The notes under the pieces: model-generated
What the model saw: only the letters and a program-made list of their open reading frames with translations
The model's database searches: none
Told to the model about the DNA's origin: nothing
Shown here: positions 7,389 to 13,726 of the stretch, piece after piece
Layout of the letters: every line of letters starts with the position of its first letter
How positions within the stretch are numbered: the stretch's first letter is position 1
Translations under genes and position numbers: made by a program
Assembly (NCBI GenBank): GCA_023430315.1
Contig: JAEZAW010000235.1
Span: 1-17,125, forward strand
Source of the DNA: Pseudomonadota bacterium
Lineage (GTDB): Bacteria; Pseudomonadota; Alphaproteobacteria; Rhizobiales; Hyphomicrobiaceae
Reading direction: 5' to 3'
DNA length: 17,125 nt

Positions 7389-8321
7389 ATGAGTAAGAGC
7401 ATGGGCCTCGTAGGGGCGCTTGGTGCGTTCGGCGCTCTCGCCTACCTGCTCACCCCTTTGCCGCCCGAGAGCCAGTCGACTGTCGCCATGGCGACGGTCA
7501 ACCCAACGGTCAATCAGGCGATTTCCCCTGCGACGGCCCCGACAAGCCAAGCCGCCGTCCGTGGGCGCGTGGCTCCGCCGCCACCGCCAGCCCCGGATGG
7601 GACCGTCCGGCTCGTCCAACAGATCCAAACCGAGTTGCTGAGGCTTGGCTGCTATAGCGGCGCCGTCGATGGCCGCTGGTCGCCGGAGACCCAGCAGGCC
7701 ATGCAGGCCCTCGGCGAGCGCGTACGCGTGCTTCGTCCCGTGGATACACCCGACTATATCATGCTCGCTCTCGCCCGCGGCCAGACGAGCCACCTCTGTG
7801 GGGCAGCCGATCGTGCGGCAGCCGCCCGTCAGCCGGCGCGGGTGACGCCCCTGTCAGCATCCACTGGGGCACCCGACGACGCCCCGCGCGCCGTCAGTCC
7901 GTCTCGGCGCGCTACAGAGCGCCCGCAAGCTGCCGCTCCGTCGACGCGTGCACGCGCGGCTGCGCCGATCGAGAGCCAGTCTCCTGTAGCGGAGAGCCGC
8001 ACGATCGAGCGGGCCATTCCGAGCCCTGTCGACGACGATGCTGACAACGACCTTGCTCAAAGCCGCATGGGGCTCGGCGCAGCAGCTGTCGATCCGTTAC
8101 GCGCCGGCATGGATCCACGTGACCCGACGGCACCCGCCATTCTGCGTGGCCCGCCGATGTCCGCGCGCGCAGCCGGCGACAGTGGCATAACCGAGATCGT
8201 GCCGCCTCCCGCCGAAAAAGCAGCGCGCACGGCAGCCCGGCAACCCTCTTTTTCGTCGATGAGTGGTCGCGGGGACTGGAAGCGCAATTTCTTCAACCGG
8301 ATGAGAGAAAACGGACCCTAG
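7389..8321 (+). CDS. Membrane-anchored protein with peptidoglycan-binding-like domain
   Basis: A 310-residue protein. Residues 5-24 (MGLVGALGAFGALAYLL) form one N-terminal membrane anchor or uncleaved signal. A Pro-rich linker (APPPPPAPDG, about 62-71) leads to a short peptidoglycan-binding type 1-like helix bundle (about 74-132) with LLRLGCYSGAVDGRWSPETQ. The remainder (140-310) is low complexity, rich in Ala, Pro, Arg and Ser, and probably disordered. The tail GDWKRNFFNRMRENGP is basic and aromatic, and may contact membrane or a partner. The ATG at 7389 is chosen, with TAGGAAA upstream; a TTG at 7365 in frame is less likely. Placement at the inner membrane facing the periplasm is inferred. 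No catalytic domain is present, so a structural or scaffold role at the cell wall fits best. Confidence 0.78.
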   Translation: MSKSMGLVGALGAFGALAYLLTPLPPESQSTVAMATVNPTVNQAISPATAPTSQAAVRGRVAPPPPPAPDGTVRLVQQIQTELLRLGCYSGAVDGRWSPETQQAMQALGERVRVLRPVDTPDYIMLALARGQTSHLCGAADRAAAARQPARVTPLSASTGAPDDAPRAVSPSRRATERPQAAAPSTRARAAAPIESQSPVAESRTIERAIPSPVDDDADNDLAQSRMGLGAAAVDPLRAGMDPRDPTAPAILRGPPMSARAAGDSGITEIVPPPAEKAARTAARQPSFSSMSGRGDWKRNFFNRMRENGP

Positions 8322-8420
8322 AGCAGTCCGCACGGCAAACTTTTAGTCAATTCTGCTTTGGAAAGGTTGATCTCCGGGTATGGTTTCTGCCCGTTCATCA
8401 ATGTCTTGGAGCAGGTGATT

Positions 8421-8429
8421 TGCTATAAA
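8421..8429 (+). promoter_or_regulatory. Possible extended -10 box
   Basis: TGCTATAAA (8421-8429) fits an extended -10 element (TGnTATAAT-like) about 33 bp before the ATG of the 96-residue protein gene. No good -35 is seen at the right distance. The surrounding 8322-8461 region is more AT-rich than the genes around it. Confidence 0.3.
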
Positions 8430-8461
8430 ATCAGTATTTATCGTCGAGGGGATGTTGCGTA

Positions 8462-8752
8462 ATGCGCCATTGGAGCCCATGGGACGAGCAGCTTTTGCGC
8501 GTACTCCGAGGTGAGTACCGCCACGATGCGCCGGACTTGAGCTTTGCGCACGGCTCCGAGGGCGGCGTTGCCGTCTTCCACCGGGCGGACGAAGTCGGGC
8601 TCTGGGTAGCCGTCAGCCGCCACAGCTATCACTATCTGCTGACCGACGGCACGCCGGCGACGCAGGATCCATGTGACATCATGGATATCGTGCCTCTCAG
8701 CCGCTCCCTCTTCTCGGATTTCCTCGATACAGCGGACGGCGGGCTCAACTGA
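8462..8752 (+). CDS. Hypothetical 96-residue protein
   Basis: A small acidic, soluble protein with no signal or membrane segment, starting MRHWSPWDEQLLRVLRGEYR and containing VAVFHRADEVGLWVAVSRHSYHYLL as a beta-like core (split: VAVFHRADEVG then LWVAVSRHSYHYLL). I do not recognise the family. GAGGGG lies ten bases before the ATG at 8462, and a possible extended -10 box lies further upstream. A 20-codon frame starting ATG at 8452 overlaps it in another frame; this is probably chance. The plus-strand codons keep high GC at third positions, as in the neighbours. The gene sits between the peptidoglycan-binding-like gene and ndk, and ndk has its own promoter. Confidence 0.55.
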   Translation: MRHWSPWDEQLLRVLRGEYRHDAPDLSFAHGSEGGVAVFHRADEVGLWVAVSRHSYHYLLTDGTPATQDPCDIMDIVPLSRSLFSDFLDTADGGLN

Positions 8753-8791
8753 GCCCTGCGCGACCGATCGCCCGCACCTCGGCCCTCCGTC

Positions 8792-8820
8792 TTGTGGGCG
8801 TTTTGCTGCGCCGCTATAAC
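8792..8820 (+). promoter_or_regulatory. Promoter of ndk
   Basis: The -35 TTGTGG (8792-8797) and -10 TATAAC (8815-8820) are separated by 17 bp, a good housekeeping sigma fit. The predicted start near 8827 leaves a leader of about 40 bases before the ndk ATG. Confidence 0.55.
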
Positions 8821-8867
8821 CCGCGCCAGACCTCATCCTGCAACATCGAGATCCCGGGAGCCGCCTC

Positions 8868-9290
8868 ATGGCGATCGAGCGTACTTTTTCCATCATCAAG
8901 CCGGACGCCACCGCGCGGAACCTGACCGGCGCGATCAATGCCGTGATCGAAAAGGCGGGTCTGCGGATCGTCGCCCAGAAGCGCGTGCGCTGGACGAGGG
9001 CCCAGGCGGAGAAGTTCTACGAAGAGCACGCCGCGCGGCCGTTCTACGGAGAGCTCTGCACGTTCATGACCTCGGCGCCCATCGTCGTGCAGGTGCTCGA
9101 GGGCGAGAATGCCATCGCCAAGTATCGCGAAGTCATGGGCGCGACCGACCCGGCGCAGGCCGCCGAGGGTACCATCCGGAAGCTGTTCGCCCTCTCCAAG
9201 GGCGAGAACTCGAGCCATGGCTCGGACAGCCCTGCCGCGGCCCAGCGCGAGATCGCGCTGAACTTGAAGCCCGAAGAGATTGTCGGCTGA
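8868..9290 (+). CDS. ndk: Nucleoside diphosphate kinase
   Basis: A 140-residue cytoplasmic enzyme that moves the gamma-phosphate of ATP to nucleoside diphosphates, by way of a phosphohistidine. The active His117 lies in ENSSHGSDS and Lys11 in the start MAIERTFSIIKPDA. Length and the whole sequence fit the bacterial family. GGGAG sits seven bases before the ATG. It is probably transcribed alone: its own promoter lies just upstream and a strong hairpin terminator begins seven bases after the stop codon. Confidence 0.98.
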   Translation: MAIERTFSIIKPDATARNLTGAINAVIEKAGLRIVAQKRVRWTRAQAEKFYEEHAARPFYGELCTFMTSAPIVVQVLEGENAIAKYREVMGATDPAQAAEGTIRKLFALSKGENSSHGSDSPAAAQREIALNLKPEEIVG

Positions 9291-9296
9291 ACGATG

Positions 9297-9321
9297 AAAG
9301 GCCCGCCTCGGCGGGTCTTTT
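9297..9321 (+). terminator. Rho-independent terminator, ndk and convergent esterase
   Basis: AAAGGCCCGC, loop CTCG, then GCGGGTCTTT forms a 10-bp stem with one G-U pair, followed by T residues. The flanking A and T runs make it usable from both strands, so it likely ends both ndk and the convergent esterase gene, whose stop codon overlaps its edge. Confidence 0.8.
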
Positions 9322-10265
9322 CATTTGAAAGCCTTGCGCAGCTCGGTCGCGATGTAGGCGATAGCTACTGCTGAGTCCTTGACGATGCGGCCCATGGTGA
9401 GAAAGCCATGGATCTGCCCATCGAAGCGCTTCACTTCGACCGGCACGCCGGCTTTCATGAGCGCGCGCGCAAATTCCTCGCCCTCATCGCGCAGCGGATC
9501 CATGGCCGCGGTGATGACGAATGCCGGCGGCAGCCCCGTGAGGCTCTTGGCGTGCAGCGGCGACGCCCGCCAGTCCTTGGCGTCCTCGCTGCGGTTTTTC
9601 AGATAGAGGTCGACGAACCAGTCCATGGTCGTGCGCGTCAGCGGGAGCTGCTCAGCAAACTCCTCGTAAGACGGGTAGACGCTCGACATATCTGCTGAGG
9701 GATAGATCAGCACCTGCAGCTTGAGCTTCGGCCCGCCATTGTCGCGGGCATGGAGCGCGACCACCGCGCTGAGATTGCCGCCGGCACTGTCGCCGCCAAC
9801 GGCAAGGCGCGTGCGATCGACGCCGAGCTCGGCCGCATTATCGTGGATCCACTGGGCTGCCGCGATCGAGTCGTCTGCCGCCGCAGGGAACTTGGCTTCC
9901 GGCGCCAGGCGGTAGTCGACCGAAATGACGGTGCACTGTGCGGCATTGGCGATGTCGCGGCACACGCCGTCGTGGCTGTCGAGATTGCCCAGCACCCAGC
10001 CGCCGCCGTGAAAGTAGATGAGCGTCGGCTGCGGGCTCTTCGCCTCGGTCCCCTTCCCGCGGTAAAGCCGCAGCGGGATCGGCCCCGCCGGCCCCTTCGC
10101 CGCAAGGTCGCGCACCTCGGCGACGGGTGCGGGATCAGGCTGAAGGATTGCCCGCGAAGCGACGAAGATTTCGCGCGCCGCTACATGACCGATCGTCGGA
10201 TACGGCGGGCGCCCCGAGGCAATGATCAGCTCGACGACCTTAGCGGCGTCCGGATTGATGGTCAT
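9321..10265 (-). CDS. HSL-family alpha/beta hydrolase (esterase/lipase)
   Basis: A 314-residue cytoplasmic carboxylesterase of the hormone-sensitive lipase group (family IV). The oxyanion motif HGGGW is at 86-90, nucleophile Ser160 in GGDSAGG, acid Asp256 in AAMDPLRDEG and base His286 in GQIHGF. The family-typical SVDYRLAPE is at 115-123. The ATG at 10265 is chosen because AGGAGAG lies about eight bases upstream; an in-frame start at 10301 has no such site. The PqiA-type gene lies upstream on the same strand, 60 bp away, so they may share a transcript. The substrate is probably a short- to medium-chain acyl ester. Confidence 0.93.
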   Translation of the reverse strand: MTINPDAAKVVELIIASGRPPYPTIGHVAAREIFVASRAILQPDPAPVAEVRDLAAKGPAGPIPLRLYRGKGTEAKSPQPTLIYFHGGGWVLGNLDSHDGVCRDIANAAQCTVISVDYRLAPEAKFPAAADDSIAAAQWIHDNAAELGVDRTRLAVGGDSAGGNLSAVVALHARDNGGPKLKLQVLIYPSADMSSVYPSYEEFAEQLPLTRTTMDWFVDLYLKNRSEDAKDWRASPLHAKSLTGLPPAFVITAAMDPLRDEGEEFARALMKAGVPVEVKRFDGQIHGFLTMGRIVKDSAVAIAYIATELRKAFK

Positions 10266-10325
10266 GCGGCTCTCTCTCCTAGCAGCGCACCGGCTTTCCA
10301 CAGAGCGTAGCCGCCCGGCACCGGC

Positions 10326-11468
10326 TCAAGCAACCCGCCGTGGGCGGCGCCCTTCCATGCTGCGTCCGTCGATACCGCGTCCCGGCGGCAGCGATTGGGG
10401 CGGATAGCTGGAGGACGGTGGGCTGGAGTTCGCCCAACCGTAGGCGAACATCGTCATGAGGGCAGAGGCGGCGAAGCAATAGACGCCCGGCAGCACCCGC
10501 GCCTCGATGTATCCGGAGGAGTTCATGTAGAAGATCATGAGCGCCAGCACCATGACGTCGGTCATCGAATAGCGCCCGAGCCATTCCATGGTCGAGAGCG
10601 ACTTCTGGCGGAAATCCTCGGAAAGGTTCGGCGAGAGGCAGAGCGTGAGGAGATAGAGCAGCTTCAGGAACGGAAAGACCACCGAGAACACCGTAATTAC
10701 CGCCGCGAGGAAATATTCCTGCGTGCGATAGAGCGCGTAGATGATGCTCGCGATCGAGTGCTCGTTCGTCCACACGTAGATCGTCGTGAAGCGGATCGAC
10801 GGCAGGATCACGCCGAGCGCGAACAAGATCGCGGCCGTCAGGATGAACAGCGCTAGCATGAAGTTCTTCAACGCCGACCGCCCGCCGATGCCGATCATCG
10901 GTCGCGCTCGCTCGGCGCGCAGATGCTCGGCCCGGATCGGCGCCAGCGCGAATACGCTGAGCCAAGCATAGGCGAGGATCATGAACACCACGGCCGCGGT
11001 GAAGAAGTAGACGCCCGAGAGGCTGCGCGCGTCATAGATGCCCTGGCTCTTGAGGAAGAAGATCATCAGCGCCAGGACGAGCACGTCGTGCATGGACCAC
11101 TTGCCGAGCCATTCGAGCGCTCGGAGCCGCCGATACTGGCGCTGGAGCACGTCGAGCGGCATGGTGGTCAGGATCACGAGATAGAGGATCTTGAAAACCG
11201 GCAGCACGATCGAGAAGACGGCGACGATGACGCCGAGAAAGATCTGGTTGCGCTGGATGAGCGTCCACACTGTCGAGAGCAGCGAGAACTCGGTCGAAAA
11301 GAAATAGAACTTCGTCAGCTTGATCGAGGGCAGGCTGATGCCGAGCGCGAGCGAGATGCTGGCGCCGATGATCGCGAGGCTGAGGAGAAAGCGCCGCCCG
11401 CCGAGCACGAGCCGCGACCGCTCGCTCGGCCCCGTCGGCTGTGTGATCGGTTCGAGCGTCGTGGTCAT
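10326..11468 (-). CDS. Tandem PqiA-domain inner-membrane protein
   Basis: A 380-residue paraquat-inducible protein A-like membrane protein with an internal duplication. Residues 119-156 (EWLGKWSMHDVLVLALMIF...) and 295-332 (EWLGRYSMTDVMVLALMIF...) are clear repeats 176 residues apart, each followed by a GVY(F/C)F membrane segment. About eight membrane helices are visible. The Cys-rich N-terminal zinc ribbon of classic PqiA is missing. The C-terminal tail after about residue 348 is Pro/Ser/Arg-rich and probably cytoplasmic. In classic operons PqiA works with the MCE protein PqiB in envelope lipid traffic, but no pqiB or pqiC is adjacent here. The ATG at 11468 has GAGG seven bases upstream. Confidence 0.88.
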   Translation of the reverse strand: MTTTLEPITQPTGPSERSRLVLGGRRFLLSLAIIGASISLALGISLPSIKLTKFYFFSTEFSLLSTVWTLIQRNQIFLGVIVAVFSIVLPVFKILYLVILTTMPLDVLQRQYRRLRALEWLGKWSMHDVLVLALMIFFLKSQGIYDARSLSGVYFFTAAVVFMILAYAWLSVFALAPIRAEHLRAERARPMIGIGGRSALKNFMLALFILTAAILFALGVILPSIRFTTIYVWTNEHSIASIIYALYRTQEYFLAAVITVFSVVFPFLKLLYLLTLCLSPNLSEDFRQKSLSTMEWLGRYSMTDVMVLALMIFYMNSSGYIEARVLPGVYCFAASALMTMFAYGWANSSPPSSSYPPQSLPPGRGIDGRSMEGRRPRRVA

Positions 11469-11500
11469 GCCGCGCCTCGCATCTACGGCGCCAAGCAAAG

Positions 11501-11531
11501 CGCCGCCCGCGAACATTGTCAGCGGGCGGCG
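11501..11531 (-). terminator. Probable grxD terminator hairpin
   Basis: Perfect 10-bp arms CGCCGCCCGC (11501-11510) and GCGGGCGGCG (11522-11531) with an 11-base loop lie 32 bases past the grxD stop. On the minus strand the stem is followed by CTTTGCTT, an imperfect T-tract. It sits ahead of the PqiA gene. Confidence 0.5.
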
Positions 11532-11562
11532 GCAAAATCTCGTTCAAAGCGCGTGGTAGGCC

Positions 11563-11904
11563 TCAGGCGACGGCCGTGTGCTTGATGCCCTTCTCGGCCA
11601 GCATCTCTTGCAGCTCACCCGCCTGGAACATCTCACGAATGATGTCGCAGCCGCCCACGAACTCGCCTTTGACATAGAGCTGGGGGATCGTCGGCCACTC
11701 GCTGAAGGACTTGATTCCCTCGCGGATGCCCATGTCTTCGAGGACGTTCACGTCCTGATATTCGACACCGAGGTACTGCAGGATCTGGGCGACCTGGCCA
11801 GAGAACCCGCACTGCGGGAAATTCTTGGTGCCCTTCATGAAAAGCACCACGTCATTGCTCGAGATCTGCTTGCGGATCCAGTCGTGGACTGCCTGCTCGC
11901 TCAT
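11563..11904 (-). CDS. grxD: Monothiol CGFS glutaredoxin (Grx4 type)
   Basis: A 113-residue monothiol glutaredoxin that carries [2Fe-2S] clusters with glutathione and works with BolA proteins in iron-sulfur transfer and iron sensing. The CGFS active site is at 32-35 in FPQCGFSGQ, glutathione-contact Lys24 lies in FMKGTK, and WPTIPQLYVKGEFVGGCDI carries the cis-Pro and GG contacts. GAGG lies seven bases before the ATG at 11904. The matching bolA is on the same strand but about 1.4 kb upstream, separated by plus-strand genes, so grxD must have its own promoter here. Confidence 0.97.
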   Translation of the reverse strand: MSEQAVHDWIRKQISSNDVVLFMKGTKNFPQCGFSGQVAQILQYLGVEYQDVNVLEDMGIREGIKSFSEWPTIPQLYVKGEFVGGCDIIREMFQAGELQEMLAEKGIKHTAVA

Positions 11905-11929
11905 GGCTCATCCTCAAGTCTAGCGCATA

Positions 11930-11947
11930 GCGCCGGTCTTCCGGCGC
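11930..11947. promoter_or_regulatory. Hairpin in grxD leader
   Basis: GCGCCGG (11930-11936), loop TCTT, CCGGCGC (11941-11947): a perfect 7-bp GC stem 26 bases upstream of the grxD start. It has no T-tract on either strand. It could be a leader structure or the remains of a terminator from the usual bolA-grxD arrangement. Confidence 0.35.
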
Positions 11948-12025
11948 ACTTCGGCGCGCATCATAGAGATGGCCTCGACGGGCGGCAAGTCAATGGTCGG
12001 GAACTGACCATGCCCCTCCCCAGTG

Positions 12026-12051
12026 GGAACCTCCAGCCCTCCGACCCCGTT
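12026..12051 (+). promoter_or_regulatory. EcfG (general stress) type promoter
   Basis: GGAAC (12026-12030), a 17-bp spacer and CGTT (12048-12051) match the alphaproteobacterial EcfG/SigT consensus, which is GGAAC with 16-17 bases to CGTT. The expected start near 12058 leaves a leader of about 27 bases with GGAGG before the ATG at 12085. No EcfG, PhyR or NepR gene lies in this window. Confidence 0.6.
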
Positions 12052-12084
12052 GTTTCAGCAAAGGGATAACAAGCGGAGGTTCCT

Positions 12085-12315
12085 ATGGAAACCGGCGGGA
12101 AAAGCGATCGCAAACGCCAGGAAGAGAAGATCGACGAGGCCATCCAGGAGACGTTCCCGGCAAGCGATCCAACGGCTACCGGCAAGGCGACGAGCACGGA
12201 GCCACCCAAGCGGCCCAAGGACCGCGAGGCGCCGATCATCAGCAAGGAAGAGATCGAGCAGGCTAAGCAGGGCAAGGGGCACGCTCAGAACGACAGCATC
12301 AAGCGATCCGGCTGA
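12085..12315 (+). CDS. Small charged protein, probable general-stress gene
   Basis: A 76-residue, highly charged, hydrophilic protein without membrane segments. It has the motif DEAIQETFPASDPTATGKAT and then TEPPKRPKDREAPIISKEEIEQA. Small proteins with a DEAxxETFPASDP motif are widespread in proteobacteria and have no assigned function. A strong GGAGG lies five bases before the ATG. The EcfG-like promoter 34-59 bp upstream of the start suggests induction in the general stress response. It is likely to be disordered except for short helices at about 12-24 and 54-62. The gene sits in the plus-strand insert between grxD and bolA. Confidence 0.78.
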   Translation: METGGKSDRKRQEEKIDEAIQETFPASDPTATGKATSTEPPKRPKDREAPIISKEEIEQAKQGKGHAQNDSIKRSG

Positions 12316-12399
12316 GCTTCGGCCGGGCGGCATCCTCCAAATTGCTAAATTGATCGCCATCCTGCCATGGCTGGTTCCATTGCGCGTCTCCCATCTGTC

Positions 12400-12457
12400 T
12401 TGACGCAACATCGCGCACTCTATATATAGCCGATAGGTAATATAACTGATTGGCTAT
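12400..12457 (+). promoter_or_regulatory. Promoter with two tandem ArsR-type operators
   Basis: The -35 TTGACG (12400-12405) and -10 TATATA (12423-12428) are 17 bp apart. Two adjoining 16-bp imperfect palindromes follow: ATAGCCGATAGGTAAT (12426-12441) and ATAACTGATTGGCTAT (12442-12457). They match a shared symmetric form ATAACCGATTGGTTAT at 13 and 14 of 16 positions. The first overlaps the -10 and the second ends three bases before the ArsR start codon. This is a classic layout for autorepression. That the ArsR protein binds here is inferred. Confidence 0.65.
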
Positions 12458-12460
12458 GAG

Positions 12461-12817
12461 ATGCCGCAGCATCAGATCGACATCACGTTCGCAGCTCTCG
12501 CCGACCCGACACGCAGGGCCATCCTCTCGCGGCTCGCGACGGGAGAGGCCACGGTCAACGAGCTCGCGCGCCCCTTCAACATGACCCAGCCCTCCATCTC
12601 CAAGCATCTGAAGGTGCTGGAACACGCAGGGCTCATCTCCCGCAGCCGCTCCGGGCAGACGCGACCGTGCCGATTGGAAGCAGCGGCGCTGAAGAACGTC
12701 GCGCAGTGGTTCGAGAGCTATCGTCATCTCTGGGAAGACAGCTTCGACCGTCTCGACCGTCATCTGAAGACGACGCGAACAACCACCACGAAAGGCAAGA
12801 AAAATGCCCGGAAATAA
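12461..12817 (+). CDS. ArsR-family winged-helix regulator (non-metal type)
   Basis: A 118-residue ArsR/SmtB-fold repressor. It opens MPQHQIDITFAALADPTRRA. The winged helix follows, with TVNELARPFNMTQPSISKHL (31-50) holding the recognition helix, then KVLEHAGLIS and a wing with RSGQTRPCRLE. It lacks the ELCVC metal-sensing Cys pair of metal-responsive members. The C-terminal tail (about 104-118) is Thr- and Lys-rich and basic. Tandem operator-like sites directly upstream suggest autorepression. The start of the SRPBCC gene overlaps its end by 14 bp, so the two are translationally coupled, a very common pairing for this ArsR subgroup. The signal is unknown. Confidence 0.93.
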   Translation: MPQHQIDITFAALADPTRRAILSRLATGEATVNELARPFNMTQPSISKHLKVLEHAGLISRSRSGQTRPCRLEAAALKNVAQWFESYRHLWEDSFDRLDRHLKTTRTTTTKGKKNARK

Positions 12818-13319
12818 GCGCTCAGCACCGGATGGTGCCTTCGTCATCACGCGCGTATTCGACGCGCCCCTTCGCCGCGTCTGGAAAGCCTGGAGTGAGG
12901 CGAACGAGCTACAATCCTGGTGGGGGCCGAAGGGGTGCACGATCAAGGTCGCGACCCTCGAGTTCCGGCCGGGCGGGTTCTTCCATTACGCCATGCGGTT
13001 CTCGAACGGCCCGGAGATGTGGGGACGCTTCCTCTATCGCGATATCGAGAAGCAGAAGCGCATCTCGTGGCTGAACTCGTTCTCAAACGAGGGATGCGGT
13101 ATCACGCGCGCGCCCTTCGATCCGCTGATCCCGCTGGAGATCCTCAACGACGTGACCTTCGCCGAAAAGGGCGCGCAAACGACGTTGACGCTACGCGCCA
13201 CACCACACGGCGCGGCCGCAAACGAGGTCAAGATGTTCGAGGGAATGTTCGCCTCGTTGAACGAAGGATATGGCGGCAGCTTCGACCAGCTGACCGACAC
13301 TCTCGCCAAGGGCACCTGA
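12804..13319 (+). CDS. SRPBCC/AHSA1-domain protein
   Basis: A 171-residue protein with the START-like SRPBCC fold of the activator-of-Hsp90-ATPase 1 (AHSA1) group. Markers are the strand-helix FVITRVFDAPLRRVWKAWSE (13-32), LQSWWGPKGCTIKVA (36-50), FRPGG (55-59) and a C-terminal long helix ending SFDQLTDTLA (159-168). Such domains form a hydrophobic cavity and bind small ligands or proteins. In this setting the protein may bind or clear the ligand sensed by the ArsR protein, which is inference. Its ATG overlaps the end of the ArsR gene, with AAAGG upstream. It is convergent with bolA, 18 bp away. Confidence 0.9.
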   Translation: MPGNKRSAPDGAFVITRVFDAPLRRVWKAWSEANELQSWWGPKGCTIKVATLEFRPGGFFHYAMRFSNGPEMWGRFLYRDIEKQKRISWLNSFSNEGCGITRAPFDPLIPLEILNDVTFAEKGAQTTLTLRATPHGAAANEVKMFEGMFASLNEGYGGSFDQLTDTLAKGT

Positions 13320-13337
13320 TCGGGCCGCCCTCTCGGT

Positions 13338-13574
13338 TCAATCCTTCGGCGGCGCTGTCGTTAGCGCAAGCGCATGCAGAACGCCGCCCATGCGGCCTTC
13401 GAGCGCCTCGTAGACCATCTTGTGCTGCTGAACGCGCGTTTTGCCCTTGAACTGCGGCGCCACGACGTGCGCCGCATAGTGATCGCCATCCCCTGCCAGA
13501 TCCTTGATCGTCACCTCGGCGCCCGGAAAGCGCTCCCGGATGAGTTTCTCGATCTCGCTGGCATCCATCGGCAT
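13338..13574 (-). CDS. BolA family protein
   Basis: A 78-residue BolA-fold protein. Markers are EIEKLIRERFPGAEVTIKDL, then GDGDHYAAHVV, FKGKTRVQQHKMVYEAL and GGVLHALAL. This is the class usually encoded next to CGFS glutaredoxins, with which it forms a [2Fe-2S]-linked heterodimer. His and Cys ligand positions vary in the family; here the C-terminal HALAL His is kept. The ATG at 13574 is preferred because AAGGAG lies eight bases upstream; a second ATG two codons on is too far from it. grxD is on the same strand but separated by an insert of plus-strand genes. Upstream lies a palindromic repeat, not the purL often seen there. Confidence 0.93.
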   Translation of the reverse strand: MPMDASEIEKLIRERFPGAEVTIKDLAGDGDHYAAHVVAPQFKGKTRVQQHKMVYEALEGRMGGVLHALALTTAPPKD

Positions 13575-13600
13575 TGGCGGGGCTCCTTGAGGTCACTTCC

Positions 13601-13716
13601 CCTTCTTCCCGTGCTTACGGGGAGAAGGTCGGGATAAGGGGCGGCGAGAGATACGACCGTCAGCGTTTGCCGCCGCCCCCCACCCTAACCCTCTCCCCGT
13701 AAGGACGGGGAGAGGG
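13601..13716. repeat. 116-bp palindromic repeat made of two inverted hairpins
   Basis: The left hairpin at 13601-13628 has a 12-bp stem with one G-U pair and loop GCTT. The right hairpin at 13689-13716 has a perfect 12-bp stem, CCCTCTCCCCGT and its complement, with loop AAGG. The two halves (13601-13646 and 13671-13716) are inverted copies matching at 37 of 46 positions around a 24-bp centre. This resembles the GC-rich intergenic palindromes common in Hyphomicrobiales and has a MITE-like shape, but I see no target duplication. The right hairpin is followed by AATTTTT, so it could also end plus-strand transcripts. Confidence 0.7.
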
Positions 13717-13726
13717 AATTTTTCTA

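Noticed and set aside
8452..8514. Twenty-codon upstream frame overlapping the 96-residue protein
   Set aside because: The GAGGGG directly abuts its ATG, too close for a ribosome site, and the peptide shows no feature.
10923..11585. Plus-strand open frame (220 codons) opposite the PqiA gene
   Set aside because: The translation is an Arg/Glu/His-rich mirror of membrane-protein codons; there is no ribosome site.
12350..12377. Minus-strand GGAAC-N17-CGAT as a second EcfG promoter
   Set aside because: The -10 element deviates (CGAT) and no minus-strand gene starts nearby.
12461..12817. Metal-sensing ArsR/SmtB repressor
   Set aside because: The ELCVC-type cysteine pair is absent and the partner gene is SRPBCC, which fits the non-metal subgroup.
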